Below are positions 8,244 through 16,849 of a stretch of DNA of 64,000 nt, piece after piece. The stretch's first letter is position 1. Every line of letters begins with the position of its first letter. Under the pieces are notes generated by a model. That model was given only the letters and a program-made list of their open reading frames with translations, ran no database searches and was not told the origin of the DNA. Both the position numbers and the translations under genes were made by a program. Source of the stretch: Bacillus sp. (in: firmicutes). Its GTDB lineage: Bacteria > Bacillota > Bacilli > Bacillales > JACDOC01. The DNA is taken from assembly GCA_017656295.1 (NCBI GenBank), contig JACDOC010000009.1, positions 33,501-97,500 on the forward strand. The letters are read 5' to 3'.

Positions 8244-9212
8244 ATGGGGAGATTATTTTCAATCGGTGAAGTGTTAATTGATTTTATTCCAAAAGAAAAA
8301 GGAAAAGCCTTAAAGGATGTTCAAGCTTTTGTACGAGCACCAGGAGGAGCCCCAGCAAACGTCGCGGCGGCGGTAGCTAAATTTGGGGCAGAAGCTTCGA
8401 TGATTACAAAGCTAGGAATGGATGCCTTCGGGGACTTTTTAATAGACGAGTTGCAAAAAGCAGGAGTCAAAACGGACAAAATTAAACGTACAAATCAAGC
8501 CAATACGGGATTAGCTTTTGTTTCCCTTCGAGAAGATGGAGAACGAGATTTTTCCTTTTATCGTAATCCGTCGGCCGACTTATTACTTTCGGAAGATGAA
8601 ATCGAAGAACATTGGTTTCAAAAAGGAGATATTTTACATTTTTGCTCGGTCGATTTGGTAGAAAGTCCAATGAAGCAAGCGCATGAAAAAGCGATCCGTC
8701 TTGTGAAAGAAATCGGTGGACTGATTAGCTTTGACCCGAATGTACGGCTTCCACTTTGGAATCAGGCAGAAGAATGTCGTCAAACAATTTTAGAGTTTAT
8801 TCCAAAAGCCCATCTCCTTAAAATTTCCGATGAAGAATTAGCGTTTATTACTGGAATGAAGGATGAAAAAGAAGCCATTGAAAGCTTATTTACAGGTGAA
8901 GTAAAAGCTGTTATTTACACAAAAGGAGCCAACGGAGCCGACCTATATACAAAGAATTCGGCTTATCTATCGAACGGCTATAAAGTAGACGTTCAAGATA
9001 CGACAGGGGCAGGAGATGCCTTTATTGGCGGCTTTTTATATAAACTTCTTGAAAAAGAAGTAAACCCTGACAACTTGGTCGATGTGTTAAATGAACATCA
9101 TCAGGAACTATTAAGGTTTGCAAATGCCAGTGGGGCCTTAACGACAACCGGAAAAGGTGCCATTTCATCGATTCCGACGAAAGAAGCGATTGAACAGTTC
9201 ATTCAACAATAA
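8244..9212 (+). CDS. scrK: Fructokinase (PfkB family)
   Basis: A 322-residue ribokinase/PfkB-family sugar kinase. The N-terminal GGAPANVAAAVAKFGA motif and the C-terminal catalytic signature DTTGAGDAFIGGF (anion hole and base aspartate) are intact. Its place directly after scrB points to phosphorylation of the fructose freed from sucrose-6-phosphate, giving fructose-6-phosphate for glycolysis. It starts three bases after scrB, with AGAGAGGA in the scrB tail as ribosome site. A strong terminator closes the operon. Other sugars cannot be excluded from sequence, but the operon makes fructose by far the likeliest. Confidence 0.92.
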   Translation: MGRLFSIGEVLIDFIPKEKGKALKDVQAFVRAPGGAPANVAAAVAKFGAEASMITKLGMDAFGDFLIDELQKAGVKTDKIKRTNQANTGLAFVSLREDGERDFSFYRNPSADLLLSEDEIEEHWFQKGDILHFCSVDLVESPMKQAHEKAIRLVKEIGGLISFDPNVRLPLWNQAEECRQTILEFIPKAHLLKISDEELAFITGMKDEKEAIESLFTGEVKAVIYTKGANGADLYTKNSAYLSNGYKVDVQDTTGAGDAFIGGFLYKLLEKEVNPDNLVDVLNEHHQELLRFANASGALTTTGKGAISSIPTKEAIEQFIQQ

Positions 9213-9230
9213 AAATAAATGTTTTATATG

Positions 9231-9268
9231 AAGACCGGGTCAACTACTGAAATCGGTCTTCTTTTTTG
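9231..9268 (+). terminator. Terminator of the scr operon
   Basis: GAAGACCG (9231-9238) pairs with CGGTCTTC (9255-9262), followed by TTTTTT. Confidence 0.85.
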
Positions 9269-9354
9269 TAATGGTTATCGAAAATTTTATAAGAATAACA
9301 CATTTTTGGAACTTTTTGTACGTTCCTTCGTATAAAAAGACGGGGGGAAGAGCA

Positions 9355-10110
9355 ATGGAATATAGAAAATGGCAAACGCTTTTTGTGATCATCTTTATAG
9401 GACTATTAATAGCAGGTGCTTTTTTGAAAGCTTTTACCTTAGTAGAATATGTGATTTGGGGTCTATTTCTTTTTTTTATTATTGCAGCCAATCAATTAAG
9501 AACTGCACATATCAATAAAATTCGATATAGCGCCCCTGTTGTAGATAGTCATTTGTTTTCGCAAAATGACCTTCTCATCGAACGCGGGGAGACTCTTACG
9601 TATCAGGCGTTGCTATTTCATCCTAAAGGGGATGTCATTGGTACAATCGAAGATGATTCTGAAAAAATATCGAGATGGGTACGCTATTTTACAAGTTTCG
9701 CCTTTTGGGTACCGTTTCGGGCGCATGTGAAGGATAAAGAGGGAAATATTGTGGCTGCAATTGTCCGTACCCCGGGGTGGAATTCGTCGATTGAACTTTA
9801 TGAACCAGATGGGACACTGATCGGTTCATATAAAGAACGATTATCGTTTAGCGGGGAATTAAAAGGAACGTTTACATTTCAAGATGGGAATGGCGAATAT
9901 GAGCTTAAAGGAGATGCGTTCTTTTTAAAATTACTTAATGAACAAGGAAAAACAATTGCAGAATTTAAACAAGGATGGATGCCGGTCGAATGGCAACAGC
10001 GGTTTAAAGATCCGAATTTGGCGATTATTCACTTTCACCCAGAAGCGACGGTCATCGATCGGAAAATCTTTTTCGGCATTTGTTTGTCACTGGTGTTAGC
10101 ACAACGGTAA
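9355..10110 (+). CDS. Conserved-looking membrane-anchored protein, function unknown
   Basis: A 251-residue protein with two hydrophobic helices near the N-terminus (about residues 8-26 and 29-46) and a long hydrophilic remainder rich in predicted beta strands. The C-terminal domain, with repeats of the type KDKEGNIVAAI, YEPDGTLIGSYKE and NEQGKTIAEFK, resembles in rhythm the tubby/LURP-one-like beta-barrel of bacterial YxjI-type proteins, but this is a guess. GGGGGGAAG precedes the ATG at 9355; an earlier in-frame ATG at 9271 lies in the scr terminator. The next gene follows after 16 bases and is probably co-transcribed. Confidence 0.7.
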   Translation: MEYRKWQTLFVIIFIGLLIAGAFLKAFTLVEYVIWGLFLFFIIAANQLRTAHINKIRYSAPVVDSHLFSQNDLLIERGETLTYQALLFHPKGDVIGTIEDDSEKISRWVRYFTSFAFWVPFRAHVKDKEGNIVAAIVRTPGWNSSIELYEPDGTLIGSYKERLSFSGELKGTFTFQDGNGEYELKGDAFFLKLLNEQGKTIAEFKQGWMPVEWQQRFKDPNLAIIHFHPEATVIDRKIFFGICLSLVLAQR

Positions 10111-10126
10111 GGAAAGAGGAGACGAT

Positions 10127-10477
10127 ATGGATACATTGAAAGAGCAGATTTACCAATTAGAACAAAAGCTTCTTCAACCAGAAGTTCGAATGGCCCCAGA
10201 AGAAATCGACCAGCTTCTTGCGGAGGACTTTATGGAGTTTGGAAGCTCTGGAAACGTGTGGGTAAAAGCGGATTGTGTTCAACCTGGAGGACTCTCGGTA
10301 CGCCAAATGACCATTCTAGACTTCGATATTCGTCTATTAGCTGAAAATGTTGTGTTAGCCACTTATCTTATCTATGATGAGACTAGAAATGAATACACGC
10401 TTCGTAGCTCCATTTGGAAACACCTGAACGGCCGTTGGCAAATGACCTTTCATCAAGGGACGAAAACATGCCGATAG
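10127..10477 (+). CDS. DUF4440 / NTF2-like domain protein
   Basis: A 116-residue protein of the SnoaL/NTF2-like superfamily, DUF4440 type: helix IYQLEQKLLQPEVR, then LLAEDFMEFGSSGNVW, a segment about avoiding or altering a ligand, and the C-terminal RSSIWKHLNGRWQMTFHQGT strand pair. Family members are small cone-shaped barrels with varied ligands or enzymatic roles, so no function can be named. AAAGAGGAGA precedes the ATG. It probably forms a two-gene unit with the membrane protein upstream. A dispersed repeat begins 15 bases after the stop. Confidence 0.78.
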   Translation: MDTLKEQIYQLEQKLLQPEVRMAPEEIDQLLAEDFMEFGSSGNVWVKADCVQPGGLSVRQMTILDFDIRLLAENVVLATYLIYDETRNEYTLRSSIWKHLNGRWQMTFHQGTKTCR

Positions 10478-10491
10478 AAGTTTTATATATA

Positions 10492-10660
10492 GGCTATGTA
10501 TATATCATTGTTGATTTTTAGTAAGTTATTTACACAGCGGCGACTTCAGCGGGAACAGCAAGCCAGACAAAACCCTTACTTAAGCGTAGCGAGGGGAGCG
10601 GTTTGCGGCTTGCCTGCGGAAAGCGTCCGCTTGCAGCGAATATATAAATATCAACAGTAT
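10492..10660. repeat. Dispersed fold-back repeat, copy 2 (full length)
   Basis: Same element as at 3887-4057: starts GGCTATGTATATATCATTG, contains TTGATTTTTAGTAAG, the GCGGCGACTTCAGCGGGAAC block, AGCGTAGCGAGG, and ends TATAAATATCAACAGTATCG. Differences from copy 1 are scattered substitutions and small indels, as expected for an old family. Confidence 0.85.
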
Positions 10661-10700
10661 CGTTGTAGAGACTATATTTTAAAGTATGAATAATGATCAG

Positions 10701-10726
10701 CTCCTCCAAAAAGAGGAGTATTTTTT
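10701..10726 (+). terminator. Terminator-like hairpin downstream of repeat copy 2
   Basis: CTCCTC (10701-10706) / GAGGAG (10713-10718) followed by TATTTTTT. Probably ends the 9355-10477 unit after the repeat. Confidence 0.6.
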
Positions 10727-10815
10727 GGAATCTTATCATCTATTTCTTTATTGGTATTCGGATTATTAGAATTATAAAGGATAAATAAGGTTATCGGACT
10801 AAACGAATTTTTTTA

Positions 10816-10844
10816 TTGACAAAGAAAAAATATCATAGTATCAT
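10816..10844 (+). promoter_or_regulatory. SigA promoter of the doxX-pirin-wrbA operon
   Basis: TTGACA (10816-10821), a 17-bp spacer and TATCAT (10839-10844). The expected start, near 10851, is inside the first MhqR-like operator. Confidence 0.7.
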
Positions 10845-10846
10845 AA

Positions 10847-10918
10847 ATCTTGAATTCGAGATAAATTCCTTTTTTTTTGTCATTAATATCTTGAATTCAA
10901 AATAATAAAATTCGAGAT
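10847..10918. promoter_or_regulatory. MhqR-type operators (two dyads and one half site)
   Basis: ATCTTGAATTCGAGAT (10847-10862) and ATCTTGAATTCAAAAT (10888-10903) are 16-bp dyads; TTCGAGAT (10911-10918) is a further half site. They match the reported Bacillus subtilis MhqR operator, an inverted repeat of the form ATCTCGAA-TTCGAGAT, which controls quinone-detoxification genes. Centres of the two full sites are 41 bp apart. No mhqR gene is in the window. Confidence 0.75.
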
Positions 10919-10965
10919 AAATAGTTCTTTTCAACATGTGAAGGGAATTATAAGGAGGAGATTAT

Positions 10966-11367
10966 ATGTTAACAAGTATTGGGTTATTAATCATTCGTGT
11001 CGTAATCGGGGTGTTGTTTATTGGCCATGGTGCCCAAAAGCTTTTTGGTGCATTCGGCGGTTATGGTCTAGAAGGTACTGGACAATATTTTGATTCAATT
11101 GGCATTAAACCTGGAAAGACGATGGCGCTACTGGCTGGTTTAATGGAGTTTGTTGGAGGATTATTATTTGCACTCGGTCTGTTTACGCCGATAGGGGCGC
11201 TATTGATCGCCTTAACGATGGTCGTAGCGATTGCAAAAGTTCATGGAGCGAACGGTCTTTGGATTACACAAAACGGCTATGAATACAACCTAGTGTTACT
11301 AGTTGTAGCGATTGCCGTTGCGTTCATTGGTGCAGGAGATTATTCATTAGACGCGTTCTTGTTTTAA
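10966..11367 (+). CDS. mhqP: DoxX family membrane protein (MhqP-like)
   Basis: A 133-residue integral membrane protein with four predicted helices and the DoxX hallmarks GVLFIGHGAQKLFGAFGGYG at residues 16-35 and GLMEFVGGLLFALGLFTP in the middle. In Bacillus subtilis the DoxX protein MhqP (YdfP) is co-transcribed with an extradiol dioxygenase and a nitroreductase and is repressed by MhqR until quinones appear. Here the same operator type lies upstream, but the partners are a pirin and WrbA. TAAGGAGGAG precedes the ATG. Its biochemical role is unknown; a part in membrane redox protection is inferred. Confidence 0.8.
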   Translation: MLTSIGLLIIRVVIGVLFIGHGAQKLFGAFGGYGLEGTGQYFDSIGIKPGKTMALLAGLMEFVGGLLFALGLFTPIGALLIALTMVVAIAKVHGANGLWITQNGYEYNLVLLVVAIAVAFIGAGDYSLDAFLF

Positions 11368-11386
11368 CGATAGGAGGAAAGTCTAA

Positions 11387-12100
11387 ATGATCCAAGTTTT
11401 TCCGGCAAAGGAACGGTTTTTTGCTGATCATGGTTGGTTAAAAAGCTATTTTAGTTTTTCATTTGCTCATTATTTTGATCCAAACAATATGATGTTTGGT
11501 CCGATGCGAGTACTTAATGACGATGTCGTGAAGCCACTTCGAGGATTTGGGGCTCATCCGCATGAAGAAATGGAGATTGTCTCTATCGTGTTAAAAGGCC
11601 AATTAAAACACGAGGATAGCACTGGTCAATCGGCCATTACAACGTTTGGTGGAATTCAACGGATGACCGCTGGTACTGGGGTCGTTCATTCGGAAGTGAA
11701 TCCATCCGATACGGAAGAAGTGAATTTTTTACAAATGTGGTTTGTCCCAGATACACCGGGCTTGCCTCCTTCCTATGAAAAAACGGAATTTGATGTGAAC
11801 AAGTTAAAAAATCAACTTCTCCCGGTAGTATCCAAAAAATTAGCCGGAGAAGGAGTTGCTTATATTCATCAAGATTTAACGATTTATTTATCCGATCTTG
11901 AAAAAGAAAATGAATTGACTTTTACGCAGCAACCTGACCGTTATATTTTCTTTTTCGTCATTGAAGGAAACGTGACGTTAAACGATGAGTTTACGTTAGG
12001 TCGTAGAGATTCCGCACGCATTACGGATGTGACGAAATTACACATAAAAGCGAATGAAGACAGTCGTTTCATGCTCATTGATTTACCTTCTAACCATTAA
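11387..12100 (+). CDS. Pirin family protein (quercetinase-like bicupin)
   Basis: A 237-residue bicupin of the pirin/YhhW type. The N-terminal cupin has the metal-binding pattern GFGAHPHEEMEIVSIVLKG, HED and HSE, and the intervening MTAGTGVVHSEVNPSD block is typical of pirins with quercetin 2,3-dioxygenase activity. AGGAGGAAAG precedes the ATG, 19 bases after doxX, so the two share a transcript. In the setting of MhqR-type operators and WrbA it probably handles catechols, flavonoids or quinones. The family is certain; the substrate is not. Confidence 0.85.
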   Translation: MIQVFPAKERFFADHGWLKSYFSFSFAHYFDPNNMMFGPMRVLNDDVVKPLRGFGAHPHEEMEIVSIVLKGQLKHEDSTGQSAITTFGGIQRMTAGTGVVHSEVNPSDTEEVNFLQMWFVPDTPGLPPSYEKTEFDVNKLKNQLLPVVSKKLAGEGVAYIHQDLTIYLSDLEKENELTFTQQPDRYIFFFVIEGNVTLNDEFTLGRRDSARITDVTKLHIKANEDSRFMLIDLPSNH

Positions 12101-12143
12101 TGGTTGGATGGAAAATAATAAAAAAACTAAAGGAGAGATTTCA

Positions 12144-12758
12144 ATGACAAATGTGAATTTAGCCATCATTTATTACAGCTCTACAGGTACGAACTATCAA
12201 TTAGCAAAATGGGCTGAAGAAGGGGCAAAAGAAGTTGGAGCAGAAGTAAAAGTGTTAAAAGTAGAAGAATTAGCTCCTGAATCCGCAATCGCTTCTAATC
12301 CGGCATGGAAAGCTCATTATGAAGCAACAAAAGATGTACCAACAGCTACATTAGAAGATTTAGAGTGGGCCGATGCAATTATTTTCAGTGTTCCTACTCG
12401 TTTTGGAAATGTGCCTTCCCAGTTAAAACAATTCCTTGATACAACAGGTGGCTTATGGGCGCAAGGAAAACTGGCCAATAAAGTAGTGAGCGCTATGGCT
12501 TCAGCGGCGAACGCGCACGGTGGTCAAGAACAAACAATTTTAGCTCTATACACGACGATGATGCACTGGGGAGCGATTATTGCCGCACCTGGTTATACGG
12601 ATGGTTCTGCGTTTGCTGCTGGTGGAAATCCGTATGGCACTTCTGTAACTGTGGATCAAGAAGGCAATATGATCGAAGATGTGGAAGCAGCAGTGAAACA
12701 TCAAGCAAAACGTACCGTTGAAATCGCCCAATGGGTGAAAAACGGAATTCAAAAATAA
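12144..12758 (+). CDS. wrbA: NAD(P)H:quinone oxidoreductase, WrbA type
   Basis: A 204-residue flavodoxin-like protein with the WrbA insertion. FMN-binding segments are YYSSTGTNYQLAKW near the N-terminus, SVPTRFGNVPSQLKQFLDTT in the middle and the AAGGNPYGTS loop near residue 150. Such enzymes reduce quinones by two electrons, avoiding semiquinones. The ATG at 12144 has AAAGGAGAG seven bases upstream; longer in-frame starts overlap the pirin gene without a ribosome site. It is the last gene of the DoxX-pirin-WrbA operon and fits the quinone-responsive operators at its front. Confidence 0.88.
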   Translation: MTNVNLAIIYYSSTGTNYQLAKWAEEGAKEVGAEVKVLKVEELAPESAIASNPAWKAHYEATKDVPTATLEDLEWADAIIFSVPTRFGNVPSQLKQFLDTTGGLWAQGKLANKVVSAMASAANAHGGQEQTILALYTTMMHWGAIIAAPGYTDGSAFAAGGNPYGTSVTVDQEGNMIEDVEAAVKHQAKRTVEIAQWVKNGIQK

Positions 12759-12763
12759 TGAGG

Positions 12764-12802
12764 TAAGGCTGACTACTACGTTTTTTAGGTGAGTCAGCCT
12801 TA
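12764..12802 (+). terminator. Stem-loop after wrbA
   Basis: TAAGGCTGACT (12764-12774) pairs perfectly with AGTCAGCCTTA (12792-12802). It lacks a clean U-tract, so it may be a weak terminator or 3' stabiliser. Confidence 0.6.
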
Positions 12803-12870
12803 TATTCTGCCAAAACTGTCATGATTTAAGGTGGAAAAAAGAATATTTCGAAATAAAACTGGTAAATAAA

Positions 12871-12908
12871 AAATCACCGTTAAATAATTGGATGAACGGT
12901 GATTTTTT
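12871..12908. terminator. Bidirectional terminator between wrbA and the pseudouridine synthase
   Basis: AAATCACCGTT (12871-12881) pairs with AACGGTGATTT (12895-12905); T runs follow on the plus strand and A runs precede it, so it can serve both converging genes. Confidence 0.75.
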
Positions 12909-13033
12909 CTAAAAGTGGAATTTTAAACTTTTGAACTAGAAATTAAGTACATCCAACAGCTAATAAAATGGTCCGAACTAAAATAAATTCAGCTAAACAG
13001 CACAAAAAATCCGTGATTCAATCAATCGGTCGC

Positions 13034-13930
13034 TTATTCCATGTATGGCTCAAACACGCTGTCCGGTATAGGGGCCTCGCACGTAATCATTTCAAGTGTT
13101 AGCGGATGCACAAACGTAAGTCGTTTCGCATGAAGGGCTTGACGGTGAACGACCGGTTTTCCACCATACAGCGTATCGCCGACGAGCGGATGTCCAATGG
13201 AACTCATATGGACCCGAATTTGATGCGTCCGTCCTGTATCCAATGTACACTCTACTAACGAAACGCGGTCTTTCGGATATGTCTCTAGCACCCGGTAATG
13301 GGTAACAGCGTATTGTCCTGTACGAGATACACGACGGCGTGTTGGATGGTGCCTATCACGGCCAATCGGTGCTGAAATCGTATCTTGATTTCTTTGAACG
13401 ACACCATGCACGAGTGCCATATACGTTCGTTTAATATTCCTTGTTTCTAACTGTCGATCTAACATTCCTTTTACAAACGGAACTTTGGCAAAAAGTACGG
13501 CCCCAGACGTATCTCGATCTAACCGGTGAACATGTTGAACAGCACGTATCTCTCCATTCATCAAACAATAACCACACACTCGTTGAAGGAGGGTGTCTTC
13601 ATCGGTCGGATGATTCGGGTGCGTATCTAAACCAGCTGGTTTATTCACAACAACTAATACTTCATCTTCATACAGTACCTCTACTGGTTTAAACGAAGGG
13701 GAAAAAGGAGATTCTATGTCATGCAAAATATTCAAAGACAACGTGTCCCCTTCTGTTAACACCGTATGCCATGGGACTATTTTTCCATTCACGAATACCC
13801 CTTTCGTCATCCGTAGTTCATGAGCCAGTTTTTTCGGTACGTTCCAGACGTTTTTTATCAATTGTTCAATCGTATAGGATGTCCACTGTTGTTTGACATC
13901 CACTTCTAATATTTGACCTTTTCGATTCAT
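13034..13930 (-). CDS. yhcT: RluA-family pseudouridine synthase (YhcT-like)
   Basis: A 298-residue RNA pseudouridine synthase. An S4-like N-terminal part (FVNGKIVPWHTVLTEGD) precedes the RluA catalytic domain with HRLDRDTSG, where the second aspartate is the catalytic residue, and the TGRTHQIRVHMSSIGHP motif. It would isomerise uridine in rRNA or tRNA; the exact site is unknown. AAAGGAG stands before the ATG. The divergent neighbour is a YhcU-like gene, the same pair found side by side in Bacillus subtilis, which supports the name. Confidence 0.85.
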   Translation of the reverse strand: MNRKGQILEVDVKQQWTSYTIEQLIKNVWNVPKKLAHELRMTKGVFVNGKIVPWHTVLTEGDTLSLNILHDIESPFSPSFKPVEVLYEDEVLVVVNKPAGLDTHPNHPTDEDTLLQRVCGYCLMNGEIRAVQHVHRLDRDTSGAVLFAKVPFVKGMLDRQLETRNIKRTYMALVHGVVQRNQDTISAPIGRDRHHPTRRRVSRTGQYAVTHYRVLETYPKDRVSLVECTLDTGRTHQIRVHMSSIGHPLVGDTLYGGKPVVHRQALHAKRLTFVHPLTLEMITCEAPIPDSVFEPYME

Positions 13931-14042
13931 GGTTACGCTCCTTTTCTGGTTAAAAATTACCAGATAAAAACTACAATTTAGTATGTTATTCTTAAAGTGT
14001 AATTTTTAAAAAGATTACAAACTTTACAAGTAGGTGGTAGTG

Positions 14043-14441
14043 ATGAAAGTAAGGTATGCATCAACTTCATTACAAGAAGAAGAAATCGACCAACTCATTG
14101 ACTATATGTACACTGACATATTTCCACGATATTTTTCAGAAGACGAGGTTGAATATTTCCGAAAAATGAAAGTGTTACATACGCCATCAAGACATCATGA
14201 TTATACGGGAACATTAAAAGATGCCTTCGAAATTCTTTCCAGTCTTCAATTAATTATCGCCTTAATCGAAGCAAATGAAAAGCAGGCATTAGGAGAACGG
14301 TACAAAAAAATATTTGAGCGGAACGTACAAATTTTACAACAATATCATTTACATTTTCCATTTACCCTCGATCAGTTCGAACGTCCCAAAAAATATGTCA
14401 TTAGTACGTATACTCCTGTAACGAATGAATTACTTGTGTAA
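14043..14441 (+). CDS. yhcU: YhcU-like DUF5365 protein
   Basis: A 132-residue soluble, helical protein (MKVRYASTSLQEEEIDQLI, then a long middle helix ILSSLQLIIALIEANEKQ). It has no catalytic motif I can recognise. Assignment to YhcU/DUF5365 rests on general similarity and on its place divergent from the yhcT gene, as in Bacillus subtilis. The ATG at 14043 is favoured because AGGTGG lies six bases upstream. Function unknown. Confidence 0.65.
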   Translation: MKVRYASTSLQEEEIDQLIDYMYTDIFPRYFSEDEVEYFRKMKVLHTPSRHHDYTGTLKDAFEILSSLQLIIALIEANEKQALGERYKKIFERNVQILQQYHLHFPFTLDQFERPKKYVISTYTPVTNELLV

Positions 14442-14588
14442 ATATCTTATTTTAAATGAAAGTTTCCTAAAAAAGGCCTATTTTGGTCCCGTTTACCCTC
14501 ATAAAATATCAGAATTTTATCAATACACAGAAATTTAAGAGAGTGGTACGATAATTACGTAATCTATTTGATTGAAGGGGGAATGAAT

Positions 14589-16496
14589 TTGAAGAAGAAA
14601 AAGGTTTTGATTTCGGGCGTTACCACTCTCGGCTTGCTTTCTACGTTAGTGTTTTCGACGCCCAATACGGCCCCAGCAGCGAACGGTGAATTAGTTTATA
14701 AAGGAGTCAACACCGTTTCAGTCAATGATGTAGCAAAGCCTATCAAAACAGGGAAAGCTCACTTTCTTATTGAATCCTACCAAAGTAAAATTCCTAAAGG
14801 TCTATTAAAATCATTAAAAGAAGTACCAGCGAATAATGAACTATACGTCATTCAATTAGAAGATGTAATTACTCAAGACGAAAGAGACACGTTAGAAGCT
14901 GCAGGCGTACAACTCATTGAGTACATTCCTGACTATGCGTTTGTGGCCACAATTAAAAATAGCGATCTTTCAAAAGTTGAAGGACTCACTCTTGTTGAAT
15001 CTGTTACCCCATATTTGCCACTATACAAACTAGACCCTCGACTATTTGAAGAAGGTGCTTCTAATCTCGTGAAAGCAGTTGTGAAAAAATCGAATCAAAA
15101 GGCAACAAAAGTCGAAGCGAAAGGGTTAAATGAGCTCATTTCATACGCCTTCCAAAATGATGTCACGTATATTTCCCCAGAATCGGAATTTCAACTGATG
15201 AACGATCAAGCGGCTGTCATAACGAAAACGACGATCGCCAATAATACGTACGGGTTATATGGTGCTGGTCAAACAGTAGCAGTTGCCGATACAGGTCTTG
15301 ATACAGGTGTAAATGATTCATCGATGCATGAATCGTTCCAAGGGAAAATTACGGCGATTTATGCATGGGGTCGTCCAAATAATGCGAGTGACCCGAACGG
15401 ACATGGTACCCATGTGGCTGGTTCCGTGTTAGGTAATGCGAGCTTTAAAGGTATGGCACCTAGCGCAAGCCTTGTCTTCCAATCTATCATGGATGCTAAT
15501 GGTGGATTAGGTGGTTTACCATCCAATTTATCCGACTTATTCTCCCAAGCGTATAATGCAGGTGCACGTATTCATACAAACTCTTGGGGAGCACCAGTAA
15601 ACGGGGCTTATACGACCGATTCGCGAACGGTGGACCAATATGTGTATAACAACGATATGACGATTTTATTTGCCGCAGGTAATGAAGGTCCTGGTTCAGG
15701 AACGATTAGTGCACCTGGTACAGCGAAAAATGCAATTACTGTAGGTGCATCAGAAAATTATCGACCTTCGTTTGGTTCGTATTCGGATAATCCAGACCAA
15801 ATTGCGAGCTTCTCTTCTCGTGGACCAACAAAAGATGGTCGTGTAAAACCAGACGTCGTTGCTCCGGGAACATATATTTTATCTTCTCGATCGTCGCTTG
15901 CACCAGATTCATCTTTCTGGGCAAATTATAATAGTAAATACGCGTACATGGGCGGAACATCGATGGCCACGCCATTAACAGCAGGAAATGTGGCCTTACT
16001 TCGTGAAAACTTTATTAAGAACTACGGCATTACTCCGAAGCCGTCCTTATTAAAAGCAGCGTTAATCGCTGGTGCCACTAACCTCGGTTTATCGAACAAC
16101 AGCCAAGGCTGGGGGCGAGTGAACATGGAAACCTCGTTAAATGTGGCTTATGTCAATGAATCTACTGCACTATCAACAGGGCAAAAAGCAACATATACAT
16201 TCAACGCAACTAGCTCCAAACCGTTACGTATTTCACTCGTATGGACGGATTATCCTGGAAGTACATCCGCCTACTACTCATTAGTAAACGACCTTGACAT
16301 AGTTGTTACTTCTCCTAGTGGTCAAGTCTATGTCGGAAACGACTTCTCGTATCCATACAACAACAATTGGGACGGCGTCAACAACGTCGAAAACGTCTTT
16401 ATTAACAATCCACAATCAGGAACGTACACCATTGAAGTTCAAGCATACAACGTTCCAAGCGGTACGCAAAAATTCTCATTGGCGGTTGTGAATTAA
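14589..16496 (+). CDS. Secreted subtilisin-like serine protease (S8 family, KP-43-like)
   Basis: A pre-pro-protease of about 635 residues. A Sec signal (KKKKVLISGVTTLGLLSTLV, cut near APAANG) is followed by a pro-region of about 190 residues, then the S8 domain with the triad D in AVADTGLDTG, H in NGHGTHVAG and S in GGTSMATPL, and the oxyanion N in AAGNEG. The last 110 residues form a beta-sandwich P-like domain (WTDYPGST..LVNDLDIVVTSP), as in oxidatively stable alkaline proteases. The TTG at 14589 is preferred since AAGGGGG lies seven bases before it; the ATG at 14583 is only one base away from it. A peptide gene follows after 28 bases. Confidence 0.9.
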   Translation: MKKKKVLISGVTTLGLLSTLVFSTPNTAPAANGELVYKGVNTVSVNDVAKPIKTGKAHFLIESYQSKIPKGLLKSLKEVPANNELYVIQLEDVITQDERDTLEAAGVQLIEYIPDYAFVATIKNSDLSKVEGLTLVESVTPYLPLYKLDPRLFEEGASNLVKAVVKKSNQKATKVEAKGLNELISYAFQNDVTYISPESEFQLMNDQAAVITKTTIANNTYGLYGAGQTVAVADTGLDTGVNDSSMHESFQGKITAIYAWGRPNNASDPNGHGTHVAGSVLGNASFKGMAPSASLVFQSIMDANGGLGGLPSNLSDLFSQAYNAGARIHTNSWGAPVNGAYTTDSRTVDQYVYNNDMTILFAAGNEGPGSGTISAPGTAKNAITVGASENYRPSFGSYSDNPDQIASFSSRGPTKDGRVKPDVVAPGTYILSSRSSLAPDSSFWANYNSKYAYMGGTSMATPLTAGNVALLRENFIKNYGITPKPSLLKAALIAGATNLGLSNNSQGWGRVNMETSLNVAYVNESTALSTGQKATYTFNATSSKPLRISLVWTDYPGSTSAYYSLVNDLDIVVTSPSGQVYVGNDFSYPYNNNWDGVNNVENVFINNPQSGTYTIEVQAYNVPSGTQKFSLAVVN

Positions 16497-16524
16497 TTTT
16501 AATTACTTAGGAGGTTAAATTTTG

Positions 16525-16662
16525 ATGAAAAAAGGTAAAAAAATTTTCATTTCCGCTATCATGATCGGCTTACTATCAACTCTCTTTGCAGGAGTAGCAG
16601 CAGCGGAAGACCATCCACCGTGGTTCGGGGTAAGCAGTGTACAAGTAGATAACAATAATTAA
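16525..16662 (+). CDS. 45-residue secreted peptide, candidate signalling propeptide (NprX-like)
   Basis: A tiny gene with an excellent TAGGAGG site nine to ten bases before ATG. The product has a basic start (MKKGKKIF), a hydrophobic core and a cleavage site near GVAAA, leaving an 18-residue tail that begins EDHPPWFGVSS. It lies 28 bases after the protease gene, ahead of a terminator, and faces an NprR-like regulator. In Bacillus cereus-group NprR systems a Sec-exported 43-residue propeptide gives SKPDIVG; here DHPPWFG has proline and glycine at the same places (3 and 7). The signalling role is inferred; a small secreted protease inhibitor or chaperone is an alternative. Confidence 0.65.
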   Translation: MKKGKKIFISAIMIGLLSTLFAGVAAAEDHPPWFGVSSVQVDNNN

Positions 16663-16667
16663 ATTAG

Positions 16668-16702
16668 AAAAGGTGAGTGCTATTATAGCTCTCACCTTTT
16701 TT
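16668..16702 (+). terminator. Terminator of the protease-peptide unit
   Basis: AAAAGGTGAG (16668-16677) pairs with CTCACCTTTT (16691-16700), followed by further T. It shows that the peptide gene shares the protease transcript. Confidence 0.85.
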
Positions 16703-16849
16703 GTAGTTTACGGATAATTTTGTTTTGTTTTCTAGACACTTTTAAGACCTGCTACTGTGGATAAAATTTTGAAGGAAGCGGACAGATTCAACTATTCATA
16801 ATTAAATCTTCAAAAAAATTAATAATCATGTAAAATAAAGTTAATAGTG

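Noticed and set aside
10530..10739. Minus-strand frame of 69 codons across repeat copy 2
   Set aside because: Same reason: translation of repeat sequence, no ribosome site.
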